A stretch of 64,000 nucleotides of DNA, taken from Glandiceps talaboti. Its lineage: Eukaryota; Hemichordata; Enteropneusta; Spengelidae. Location: the NCBI RefSeq assembly GCF_964340395.1, contig NC_135567.1, forward strand, positions 10,527,984 to 10,591,983, read 5' to 3'. The notes under the pieces are model-generated. The model was not told the DNA's origin. It saw nothing but the letters and a program-made list of their open reading frames with translations, and searched no databases. Below, in pieces: positions 49,791 to 61,595 of the stretch (position 1 is the first letter of the stretch; each line of letters opens with the position of its first letter). Made by a program: the position numbers and the translations under genes.

Positions 49791-50464
49791 TCCTCTTGTT
49801 CTATTACTACTAGGAGTGCTTTCAATTCATATACAAATCTTACAAGGGATACAATGTATGAAATGTTTTTTTTTTAAAAGACGTAAAAACATGTGTTTCT
49901 GAATTGACTTTGTATACCTACCTTGTAATATAGTTTTTGCAATTCTTGCATAGATTAAGAAAATTTACAAAATTATTCCTAATTACCGCATTCTTTGTCA
50001 AAAAGAAACAAAATTCTGTAAAGATCCTCTCCTACCTAACTTTAGGTTAAGAAGATGTTTTCTTAATTCTGCCAATCATCGCATCAATGTTACTGGTGAA
50101 AAAAGGAAGACTTAGGGTGTCATTGCTCGTTTTTCATGAGCTGAAATTAAAGTGAGTTAAGGGGCCTTATGAATTCAAAAAACAGTAACTTAGAAGTTTG
50201 TTTCTGGATACTCTCACCATGACTGAAATAAGTCTCAGCGATTTTCATATTTTACTGATGAAAGAAATGCAGAAATATTAACACTACTTTGGAGGGTACT
50301 TACAAAACTTAGTTTTAGACTCTTTGATTTCAGGGTGGCAAAAAGAAAATATAAATCGTAGGGCTTCCAGTATTTAAAATATCGAAGTCAGAGCCTTCAT
50401 TTTTGAAGCTGACCATTATTTCTGATGATGAAATCACTTATACTTTACAAGAAAACCAAACATA

Positions 50465-50700
50465 TCAGAAGTTGGCATGTTGCCAAACATTCCAGGTATT
50501 TGTTGGCACAATGTCAAGTTTGGCAACTTGCCAAGTTTTCATATCAGTAGATGGCAGAGTGCCAAGATTTGAATAATTGTATCATAGTACAAGTTGGCAT
50601 GTTTCCAAACATTCCAGGTATTTGTTGGCACAATGCCAAGTTTGGCAACTTGCCAAGTTTTTCTTATCAGTAGATGGCACAGTGCCAAGATCAGTAGATG
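50465..50700 (+). repeat. Two-copy repeat with TTGGCA..TGCCAA motifs
   Basis: 'caagtttggcaacttgccaa' occurs twice with 'attccaggtatttgttggca', about 115 bp apart. Several NFI-like TTGGC/GCCAA half sites; function unknown. Confidence 0.7.
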
Positions 50701-51929
50701 TTGTAACAATCATAGTACTGGTTGATAACAGTAAATGTAGTTAAGATAAACAGAATTTTAAATATTTCTCTTTATTAATTGATAGTTGGCAGAGATATTC
50801 TTCCTAGCGAGTAAAAAATACTGGTAACTCATTAAAATAAAATGTATTTTTAGTATGACTAGTGGAATTAAAATGAGAAAAAACTTGTCAAAATGCACGG
50901 TGATAAATACTTGTTTTTATCAAATTCATAATATTTCTGCAAAATAAAATAGATTTAAGTAATATGTTATGTTTTCACAAAGTAACAAACTTAGAAATGC
51001 ACTAGTTGTAATTTGAATGTGTATTTTTTTTGTTGCTCAGACAACCAACAGTATTTTGACTTAAAAGTTTTAAAATGCCAATAATCAGACATTGTACATG
51101 TATGTTAATTAGAGGCCGAAATGTGTCCATAGTACAGCAATAGGTAATCTTGCTGCTAGACCCCTCGGGCTATTCTGCTCACTGTAAAGGCAACCAAGGG
51201 CGATAGCAATCATATCTATCAGAAAAAAAGGCTGAGGTCTAGCAACGAGACTAAGCAACAGGTCGAAATTATGATTATGGTGTGGGTGCTGCTTTTTTGG
51301 GTGCGGACCCAAAAACAATTTGATTGGGTTAATTGTACAATTCTATACTGTGTGTACAGTTACACATATGTAATTACCCGTAGGTGATTCAATACTCATC
51401 GGGGTGTACGGTATGGCTTTAAAAAATAAAAAAGAATTGTTTCTGGTCATCGCACGCATCACTTACATGTAAATACCCCCGCATCTGTCTTTTTTTTCTA
51501 TTTCTAACGAAAACACAAAAATAACCCTCCCTACTTCAGTGAAGACAACTGCAGAGTCAGTCATGAACAAGCAAATGACATCTGCCCCACATACACACGT
51601 GCTCTAAAGTACTATAAAAAAAAGAACAGTAACTGCCATAAATAGTAGATTGAGTGACAGGTTTGTTGAGTATTAAGAAAAAAAAACACTGTAGCACCAT
51701 TTTAGACAAACTATCCTGACCAGAAACAATTCTCTTTTTTATTTTGGCCAAATACAAGTAAGTTAATTATATCTAGGAAAATAATTGGAAAACTTAGTAT
51801 GTAGGCATTATTATCACAGAATACTTCTACAGAATACTTGTCATTATATACTGTTAACCTGGATATTTTAATTTAAAGACTTATTTTCACTTGTTTCGCT
51901 GGAAAACAAACATACAAAAATATGTAGTG

Positions 51930-52110
51930 ACTAAAATGCCTTCTTGTACATGAACACAATGTACCAGTTTGGTAATTGGTAAAAATAAGTAGTGACTAAA
52001 CTGCCTTCTTGTACATGAACACAATGTACCAGTCTGGTAATTAGTAAAAATAAGTAGTGACTGAAATGCCTTCTTGTATCAATGCACAAAGTACCAGTCT
52101 GGTAATGAGT
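51930..52110 (+). repeat. Dispersed repeat, 3 tandem copies, shared with intron 1
   Basis: About 65-bp unit with 'tagtgactaaaatgccttct' and 'gtaccagtctggtaat'. Same family as 15290-15400. Confidence 0.8.
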
Positions 52111-52559
52111 GAAAATCGGTCTTTAAGAACTTGCTGCAAACTACAAAATCACAAAGTTTTCTAGACGCAAAGTATCTAGATTTACAGCAATTTATGACTT
52201 CTCAATTTCAGTAAATCGTATAATCCAAGAATATCACTGTTTTATAACGAAAATAAGTCTCGTACCCCTATACACAGAACAGTAGATAACTAATTACTAT
52301 TCATACAAATCTTGATTAAGATATGGGGTCTCAGCATACATTGAACCCCCTAGCTTGGTCATAAAATGTTGATTGCCTGTCAACCCAATTATGTTGTCTC
52401 ACTTGTCTTTGGCCAAGGCGAATACACTTTTAAAAAGGAGTTATTTTATTTACTTCATAGTTGCATTTACAGTCTCTTATTCTATGTTTCTATATAATAT
52501 GCCTAAAATAGAAATTTATGCAGAATATGCCTTTGACGGCAAAACAAACAAAAACGTTG

Positions 52560-52888
52560 TAGCATACATACATACATACACACACATCCATACATACATA
52601 CATACATACATACATACATACATACATACATACATACATAAACTATGACAAAGACACACATATAGAGGATATTTCTTTCCTTAGTATCCAAGATACAATT
52701 ATATTGAACATTAATTTAGCAACCTTCTAACTTAACTTAAAACTTAACTTACTTGCCTTCTTAAAAAATATATTGACATCTTTTGATGTAAAGACTATAT
52801 TGTACATTAAATAACTTTCTCCAAGAATTCTTTTGTTTATTTCAATTCATGATGTAATTGTGTGTTTTAATGTTTAGGTGTTCTTATG

Positions 52889-52920
<32 letters not shown>

Positions 52921-53160
52921 GTGTGTCATTGTATGTATGTATGTATGTATGTATGTATGTATGTATGTATGCATGCATGTGTATATGTGCATGTGTGTAT
53001 GTACATGTACATGTATGTGTATGTGTGTATGTATGTATGTGTGTATGTACATGTATGTGTATGTGTGTATGTATGTATGTATGTATGTATGTATATGTGT
53101 ATGTGTGTATGTACATGTATTTGTACATGTGTGTGTGTGTGTTTGTATGTGTATGTGTCT
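52560..53160 (+). repeat. (CATA)n and (GT/GTAT)n microsatellites, intergenic
   Basis: (CATA)n at 52562-52640 and mixed GTGT/GTAT at 52890-53160. Frames in it are artefacts. Confidence 0.95.
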
Positions 53161-54094
53161 GATTTGCATCTTGGTAAATCATTAACTTCTTTTCAGGAAT
53201 ATAGATTGAACAGTTGATATTGTTTTTATTTATGCAACTACCTGCTACAGCCATATTTAGAGCTATGAATGGGGGGGGGGGGGCTTTTCTACTTCACATT
53301 CAGAGATACTGATATTATTAAAATATTAGCAACACAATTTAATATGAGTAAATAAGTAGGGCCAAAACGATTTCATGTCCGTGTAAATGCAAACTTTACA
53401 TTCAAACCTTCATGAATAAGGAAACCCAAAGTGATGGACGATTTTTTGACATACCTCTGCTCTGAAACCATCCAGATTTGTTTTTCTCTGCATAAAATAG
53501 TGTGAACCATAAAGCACCTCGTTTTTGGACAAGGAAATGGGCTTTCAAACCAGCCCATTTTTGTCTGTCGAACTTAGCTATGAAAAATTATCGTAAGTGA
53601 GAATATTATCGGAGTTCTTTTCAGAAATCTGCCCCATTTTTACATTTTTGCAGGTAGTTGCGTCTGTGTCCGGTTATTACATTAAAATCTTACCTGTCCC
53701 GAATAAGTTATTTTTCTTCTTTTTTTCAATTTGTTATCGTTCTTCACAATAACATAAAACTTTGTTGCTTGAAGTATGGGAATGCGTAACATGGCAATAG
53801 ACAGTTCCGCTGCTGTTCCAAGTTCCAAAATAGGAACTTCCTAATTTGCATATCTGAAACGCCGTGTATGCAAATTAGCTTCTGTCGCCATGACTTTGAT
53901 CGCATCGAATGCAAAACAAAGGCCTGCAAGCGCATAGCAGCACGTACTCGATAGATGGAATCCACTTTACAGTTCGGACACACATCTCTCCCACAACCCC
54001 CCCCCCCCCCCACACACACACACACACACACCTCAGTCGCAATATTTTGTGGTTATATTTTGCGTTTCTATCGAAATTTACAAAATAAATACTG

Positions 54095-54313
54095 ACCTGA
54101 CGCGTGCGATTGTTCGCATTGGCTGACAGTTCTATTTCGTAACGTGCGAATGCTGTTGCGCCGTTGCATCATGGGTGACTTCGCTAGTGACGTCATAATG
54201 TTACTGTCGAATGTTTACGTTAGAGACGGTCGTGCAGTATGTCGTATGTGATCGTACGTACGTGTACCGTTTTCAGACCACTGTAGATATACTGAGCATT
54301 ATTCGACATCCAG
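54095..54313 (+). promoter_or_regulatory. CpG-rich promoter-like patch ending in a donor-like site
   Basis: In an AT-rich intergenic region this patch is CpG-dense. It has an inverted CCAAT box (ATTGG, 54118-54122), a perfect CRE palindrome TGACGTCA (54188-54195) and CATCCAG|GTAACG at 54313/54314, so it could be a non-coding first exon on +. No downstream coding exon was found. Confidence 0.3.
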
Positions 54314-54715
54314 GTAACGTTTAAATATTTTATTAATTCTAAGTAATAACGTCTTCTGTGCAAGCTGATCGCTTGAGGCGCTCTTTTTCTATTGCATAAT
54401 CAATGTAACAGTAGTTTATTTCATGTGTTCTTTTTTACCCCGATTTGAAATTTGAAGATTAACTTTTACATGCAGTTTGATTTATAAATATTTTCACAAG
54501 CGATGAGTTTTCTTACTCCTTCAGCAACAAATAATTACTTAAATACCCGGAGTAAGAGACGTGAAAACCAGAACATAGAAAAGTTGATCCTCAACAAAAT
54601 GATACGCCCATGTTATTTTTATTATTAAATTAACACTTGCGATGGCACAAGACTGAAAAAATGGACCTTTAAAATAATATAAACCGCCTGAATAATTTAT
54701 GTTTACTTCTGGTAT

Positions 54716-55010
54716 TAGGCCTAAAAAAATTGTGTGGTTCCGTTTACGCTCAATTTTAGAATAGGTGGGGTAGGTAGATTTTTTATTTCATTTAAAGAAA
54801 AAGAAATTCATATGTGAGTGTCTAGTTTAGGTAGTTATGTTTTCCGTTGTTTTCAATATGGTCTCTGTGTTATTGGTTACTTCTCATCACGTGTACAGCC
54901 ATTACAGATTGTTGGTGTAAGTTTCCACATCCACTATTTCTTGCGAGACTTCACAATTTTCGCGATTTTATTTTTTAAACGTAAATACGTAAAAAGAAAA
55001 AGGCCTTACA
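54716..55010 (+). repeat. Dispersed repeat family D copy
   Basis: 'ttgtgtggttccgtttacgc', 'gtacagccattacagattgt' and 'catccactatttcttgcgag' match the copy at 46195. Confidence 0.7.
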
Positions 55011-55196
55011 TCAAAAAATATATTTATAAATTAGCATTTCTAAAATATAATATCATATTTAACTGCCAATAAAAGCACATGTACACTCTTCAAACCTTGC
55101 TTTCCGGGTTTCACTACATTTCACCTTCAAATTTGCACTGTACCATCTCAAATGAAAACTAGGCTACCATTTTCAAATGGAAAAAAATACATTGTA

Positions 55197-55450
55197 ATAG
55201 GGAACTTACAATCCAGACTGAGCATGCCCAGATGCAAAGGACTATGGGATTATCTGTGGTTATCGTAATAACTAATCTGGAGCTATCGATTGAATAAACC
55301 TCCCACAATAGTCATGGTAACTATGAATTGATCATTCGTGGTTGTAAACTATGATTGTAATAGTACTGTTTACAATACCAATTCATTAATATTTATTATC
55401 ACATTTCCCACGATGCAACATTCAACATGGCGGGTTTGCAAGTTCCATAT
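55197..55450 (+). mobile_element. Family B MITE, copy 3
   Basis: ATAGGGAACTT at the left and AAGTTCCATAT at the right, with the internal 'aaaggactatgggattatct'. About 250 bp, closest to the copy at 62011. Confidence 0.8.
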
Positions 55451-55689
55451 TCGTCACATATAGATTAAGATATATTTTTAATACAATGATGACTAGATGT
55501 GGGAACAGGTTGGTAAGATTAATTGTCCCCGAATAAGAGAAATTCACAGAATGCTAAATATAATTATAATTTATTTGGACCAAGAACATTTGATCTTCAT
55601 AAGCTTTCACAATATGTATATATGGAATTTACCCAAGGAATTGTTATTTACATTCTCAATGCAAAATTACATGGTAATGTCCTCAATAA

Positions 55690-56075
55690 ATTTGCATAAT
55701 ACGTTGCCATGTATGGAATTTCCTTCATAAATTTACATAACAATTCCCCATACATGGCACTTCCTTAATAAATTTCACATAACAATTTACCATATATGGA
55801 ATTTCCTTAATAAATTTACATAACATTTCACCATATATGGATTTTTTTCAAAGAGTTTACATAACATTTCAGCATATTTGGAATTTCCTAAATATATTAG
55901 CATAATAGTTCACCAAACATGGCATTCCTTAATAAATTTCACATAACATTTACCATATATGGAATTTCCTTAATAAATTTACGTAACATTTCACTCACAT
56001 TTCAAATGGAATTTCCTTTAGTAAATCTACATAACAATTCACCATATATGCGGAATTTCCTTAACAAATTTATGT
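55690..56075 (+). repeat. Degenerate about 60-bp tandem repeat
   Basis: 'ccatatatggaatttcctta' and 'ataaatttacataac' recur six or seven times between the genes. Confidence 0.85.
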
Positions 56076-56444
56076 AATTGTATGCCTTTGCAAACATATT
56101 AATATCGTGTTATAATTACTTTCCAAATGTATAACATAATGCAACCATAAATAAAAATTATTTTTTCTACAAATGTGACCAAGAAACTGGATCTGCAGTG
56201 AAGAATAGTGAGGGTTGTAAACGTTCCATGCATTAACATTTACTTTTCCAAACCACTTTTAAAGGGTGAAGAGTTAAGTTCTGATTCGTCCTGATTGCAA
56301 GGTTATTCCCGCAAAGTCTAGATTTTGGGTATTTTATCAAGTTTTTCTTTTTAAAAAATAAGGTGCTTGACCTCCAGGCCGAATAGAAAAATAATACGTT
56401 CTAAAACATACATTTCGCAAATAATTAAAATTTTCATCTTTTAA

Positions 56445-56450
56445 TTTATT
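56445..56450 (-). terminator. Candidate polyadenylation signal of gene 2
   Basis: TTTATT on + reads AATAAA on the gene strand, 160 bases past the stop. Confidence 0.5.
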
Positions 56451-56609
56451 TGGCATTCATGATACATTAAGCTTACTTCTTGAATGGCTTGTTATATGAC
56501 AAAGAACGATATTTTAATTTCATTTTTTTCTTTAAATTGGCAGAGAAAATCACTATGTAATGTCTGGTAACCAGAACAAACTTCTTTTAGAAAAAAAAAT
56601 CTTGAGCGA

Positions 56610-56756
56610 CTAAATCACGTGATTTGTAAACCACCCGGTGACGTCATCTTCATATCTTGTTAACCAATCAATGTTCATCTTTATATGCTCAATAGCCTGT
56701 TCAATAGTACGGCTGCTAACACCAACATTAGGGTTTGCCGCCAGGAACGCCTCAAC
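56610..56756 (-). CDS. Gene 2 exon homologous to exon 17 (C-terminus and stop)
   Basis: Acceptor TTTTTGTAG|GTTGAGGCG. Encodes VEAFLAANPNVGVSSRTIEQ ... GWFTNHVI then TAG (56612-56610). Confidence 0.9.
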   Translation of the reverse strand, partial: VEAFLAANPNVGVSSRTIEQAIEHIKMNIDWLTRYEDDVTGWFTNHVI

Positions 56757-59281
56757 CTACAAAAATCAGATATAATATGAAAATACTCTCTACGTCACAA
56801 CATGAAGAACATCGCAGTTAAATTTATATATATAAAAATCTAGTCTATGGCCTGATCCCAGTAAACAAACTAATTCCGGATTATTTTTTGGCATAGACCC
56901 TCCACCATTGTGGAGGGCCGGGCTATATGGTTTTGGTCTGTGTTCGCCATAAGGCCAGACCATTAACTCTGCTGTCTAGTTGAAGCCGGGGTCCAAGGGC
57001 AACTCTAAACATCTTATCATTACCAATCACTTGAATTCACTTTGCACGTGGACATTTCCTAGATCTGAATTCGTTAGATCAATGATACAACCACAATTTA
57101 GAGAAGTGCTAATTACAGATTCAGAATCACACAATTATAATGAAACAAAAGAAAGAGTTCGAAACAAGAGTGTATACTTTTTGAAAGAGTAGTATGTAGT
57201 TTTGGATCAAATCTCAGATCCCTTGTTTCGTGGTCTGAGATAAAATCAAAAGGGGAACGATTTCACTTCAGGACACGTCTTCAAGTTCGCCCAAGGCCAC
57301 CTCTCTGCTAGAACAGTTGATCAGCGTATGAAAACACAAGATATGTTTGGTTAAAAGAAGTGAAATTGTTCCTTTTTGTCTATCTTTCCTCCTAGACTAC
57401 ATGTAGAAGTAAGTATTGGATTTTAATATGGCTTAACTGCGACATCGTTTTAAAAAAGAAATGTACGGCGACACCTGATTTAATTTGTTTGAGAATGGGG
57501 TTAAGTTCTGAATGCAAGGTTTCTCTAGCCAATATTTCACATACCTTTGTAAGTTCTTCAGGTGTTTTAAAGCCAGATACAACGCCTGTGATAATTGAAC
57601 CCATATCACGACCTGCATATCTAACAAGCAAGAAAATATAATATTAAATTGTTTTGTTTTTTAAATTTCACTTTACACTTCATTAGTTGCTAAGTAGCTG
57701 TACTTTCTTCTTAATTTTGTTTATATTTGAATGCAATAACAAACTTTTACATCTTTTTTCTCTGTACATTTATTCTGTTACAAATTATTGACTTTGCACT
57801 GTGTTCTTTCAAATTTATCATGTAGGGAATAATAGTCAAGTTTTTTTATAATTCAAATACAAAATAATTACCCATCTTTTCTCATCATTATGACCAGGTT
57901 AGATATTCAATATAGTTCAGTGAGTTATAGCAAAATCTAGACTGTATATTTTTGAGGTACATTTGTTACCTTTCACGAAGCGTAGTCAATTTATTCACGA
58001 TAAATTCCGAGGCAAGGTCACCGCCATTGGAAGGGTTGTTCGCCACTGTTACGATAAGGTCAACGGTGTCTTGAGGACGAATCTTTGATGGATCTATTGA
58101 CCAATCCAGTAACCTGGCGTAAAAGAAAATGTATGAATTTTAGAACAAGATTCGTCAACCATTTCATTTAGCCGAAAATACTACAAGTAACCTAAGGGGC
58201 CTTGTCAATACGAGTACCGATAAAGCTTAAGGTGTCCAGTTGAGTGAAGAAAGAGATTGGGGAATAATAAACATGAGCAAATGCAGTTTTTTTAAAAGCA
58301 AGGAAAATATTGACGATTTTTAACGTTCAGGATTAAGCCAATAGTCCTGTATTTCGAGCACTGCGCTATTAATTATTCATTTATTAGTCCTCAAAGGATA
58401 CATAGTTTACAGCCTACAACTGTACAGAATAAATAAAAACAATATACACAAAACCCCTGAAACGGGTGAGTAAAAATAAAGAAAAGGTACACAAATACAC
58501 AAATATAACTTAGCATCGATTTAACAATCTGACGGCTGACGGGACAAAACTCTTTCTGTATCGAACATAGGAGCATTTAAGACAACGGTATTTTCGACCA
58601 GATGGGAGAATATCAAAATATGCATTGAGTGGATAATATGCATTATTATCTGAATCCGTGAACAAATCGTTATCCTAACAATTCTAGAACTATTAATACC
58701 TTTGTAACAGATCTTTGTATTGCGTGCACGATAAGGCATATAACAATGTTTGGGTTTCGGAAGCAACAGTTGATTCCTGGTATTTTTTCCAGACATAATT
58801 AAACCCATCTTCATTTCCATTTCTGATACCAGAGCAGTAAATGATTCTCTTAAGGTCTGGACTGACGCTGTTGAAGAGAAATAAGACGTCGTTTATCTTT
58901 TACATCATCTTTCAACTACATACAACCTGATTTAATGTTCATCGTGTTGTCATCCATAAAGCACACCCATTTTGTGTCAATGTGGAAAAATCAGGCGATA
59001 TGATAATAAAGTTCACACATTCTCAAAATATATATTTATATAGTTATCATCATCATTATTATTTACTGAGAATCATTCCTTTCTATTTAGACTTAAAAGT
59101 AACTGTACCTCTGACTGGTGTTTTGTTAGTGCTGGTAATCATTTCTGATCAGATTTAAGAAGAGTAAATATGTAGACACATTTGTTTTTACTGTATGTAT
59201 GTATGTATGTATGTATGTATGTATGTATGTATGTATGTATGTATGTATGTATGTATGTAGGCAAAGGTTATGTTTTAGTGA

Positions 59282-59312
<31 letters not shown>

Positions 59313-61497
59313 GTCATCGTTATCTCAAAATTGGCTGGTCCAATTCAAATGAAATTGGGTACATAAGATATTCTTTAGGGTAGTAGCAGGAACTGGTTAG
59401 GTTTTAGTAGATATCCTATGAATAATAATGCAGTATTTGCATAAATAACGATTTCTAGTAATTATGCATGCTTCAAATTTCATGTCATGTTATAAATACA
59501 CAGATGGTCACAGAGCATATATCCTATGAAGCTTGTTGATGTAGCTTTTAAAAATACACATTACAGAAGGCATTATGTATTTCAATATGCTATGCGCTTT
59601 CTTACCCAATGCCTTCATTCATCCAGTCATTGAATTTCTCTACGCTCTTCTGCACTGCTGTGTCTTGTCCAAAACCAACAGCCATCTCTAGAACAAGAGT
59701 ACGCCTCAATCTACAATATGACGTCATTCATATATTAGAGGGGTACACACTTTTTAACTAATGCCCTCTTTCGGCTAAAGTCAGACAACAACGTCTCCTT
59801 CTATCATGCATGTTAAAACTTATATCAAAGTGAAACCAACCAATGGCGTTCATTCTTAGCAACTTTTTCAAAATATTATGCTACCGACAGAATTTCCCAT
59901 AAACCCTTGCAGGGAACCAGCACAATTGAACACGTGTAAAGTTCCCTATTTACAAGATTTCAAAGTTGGGTATGTTATTCAGGTTATATTTATCACCAAA
60001 AATCAAATAATTTTACGTTGACAGCAGTAATCAATATAAGTGCAGTAAAGGAACAAATAGGTCTATGGGATCTTTTTTAGACCAGTACAACCACGTGACC
60101 AATCTGAGCATATGGCAAAGCTCACTACAGACATTGACATTGACTTGTCGACTGCAAACATTCATCACGTTTAGGTGAAAGTGGCCATATGGATGAGAAT
60201 TGGGTATTCAGTTTGGATTTTTAATGTCAAAAATAATTTTCTTTTGAATTTAATAACTTTTTTATTGGGCTTATTACAAAAATACAATTCTTTTCATGGA
60301 TAGAAATCTTTTACATTTTGTATTCCGAAACTTATCTTAAAATTTGGTCATGGTTTCCTACTTGGAAATCAACATAAAACAACATTGACATAATGTGTGT
60401 TTGTAACTCATTACATGTACATTGCAAGCTAAACTATGTGGAGTAATAAGCCTGCTATTGTACATACAATAACAAAGATTTCACTTATATTTAATCTTTT
60501 GCAATTTATTGAGTGACAAACGCAGATTATGTTAATGTTATTTCATATTGATTTTTCAAGTAGGAAGACATGATAAAATTGTTTTATAAATTAAAATTCC
60601 AAAATAAATACCTAATCCTCATCCATATGGCCACTTTAAATTTTAATATCCAAGGAAGCAAGGAAAGGGAAAACGACACTTACCTTTCAATATGGGTACC
60701 AGTATCTTCCCACCCTACTTTGTTGATGATATTGTCAAACAATTGTAGAATATATTGCTGTCCATAAGAAAACATACAAAAAGTCAAAATCGCTAAAATG
60801 TAAATTTTAAGAATAAACCTTTCAAGTATTTAAACAATAAGGTCTGGTGACGTAGAAAGACAAGAAAATAAATCCTGCATTTTCTGGTTGGATGTGTACA
60901 ACTTGGCTGTGTCTAGCATGGTTTTAAGATTCTTTTTTGTCTCGTGGCTTAAAGTCAAGAGATGATTCACACTACTGCTAGTAACGTATCTTCTACGTTC
61001 ATGATGTAATATATCAAAATTGTACACTCAGTTAATGTTTCACAAATTATTCTTCTGGTAACCCTGCACACTCCAGTTCTTACACTTACCCTGCAAACCC
61101 AGGTTCTCACTTACCCTGCACACTTTAGAACATACACTTACCCACTGCACTTCCCTTCCTATACACGTACCCTACATACGTCAAATCTAACATTTGCCCT
61201 GCCACCCTTCAAATTTAACTCGGCACAATTTCCCTGCACAGTCCAATTCTTACACTTACCCTGCACACTTCATAACCATCCCGTCCTTGTAAAACAGATC
61301 CAATATACTTCAGATTACTAACTGCCGTTGCTATGGGAACATAGTCGTCCTCATTTGTTAAATATAATGATAAATCCAGGGCCTTTGATTGGTTCACATG
61401 GTTTGCTCTATGAGATTTGTAGGAAAAGGAAATCATGAATAATAATGTTCTTTTTTATCATCTTCAAATTGAGTTTATATGTTTATGTTTGTTTGTT

Positions 61498-61528
<31 letters not shown>

Positions 61529-61529
61529 A

Positions 61530-61595
<66 letters not shown>

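Noticed and set aside
60830-61027. 65-residue frame on - in the gene 2 intron, rich in Ser, His and Lys
   Set aside because: It lies between two well-defined aminopeptidase exons, aligns to neither paralogue and has no convincing splice context. Probably chance or a transposon remnant.
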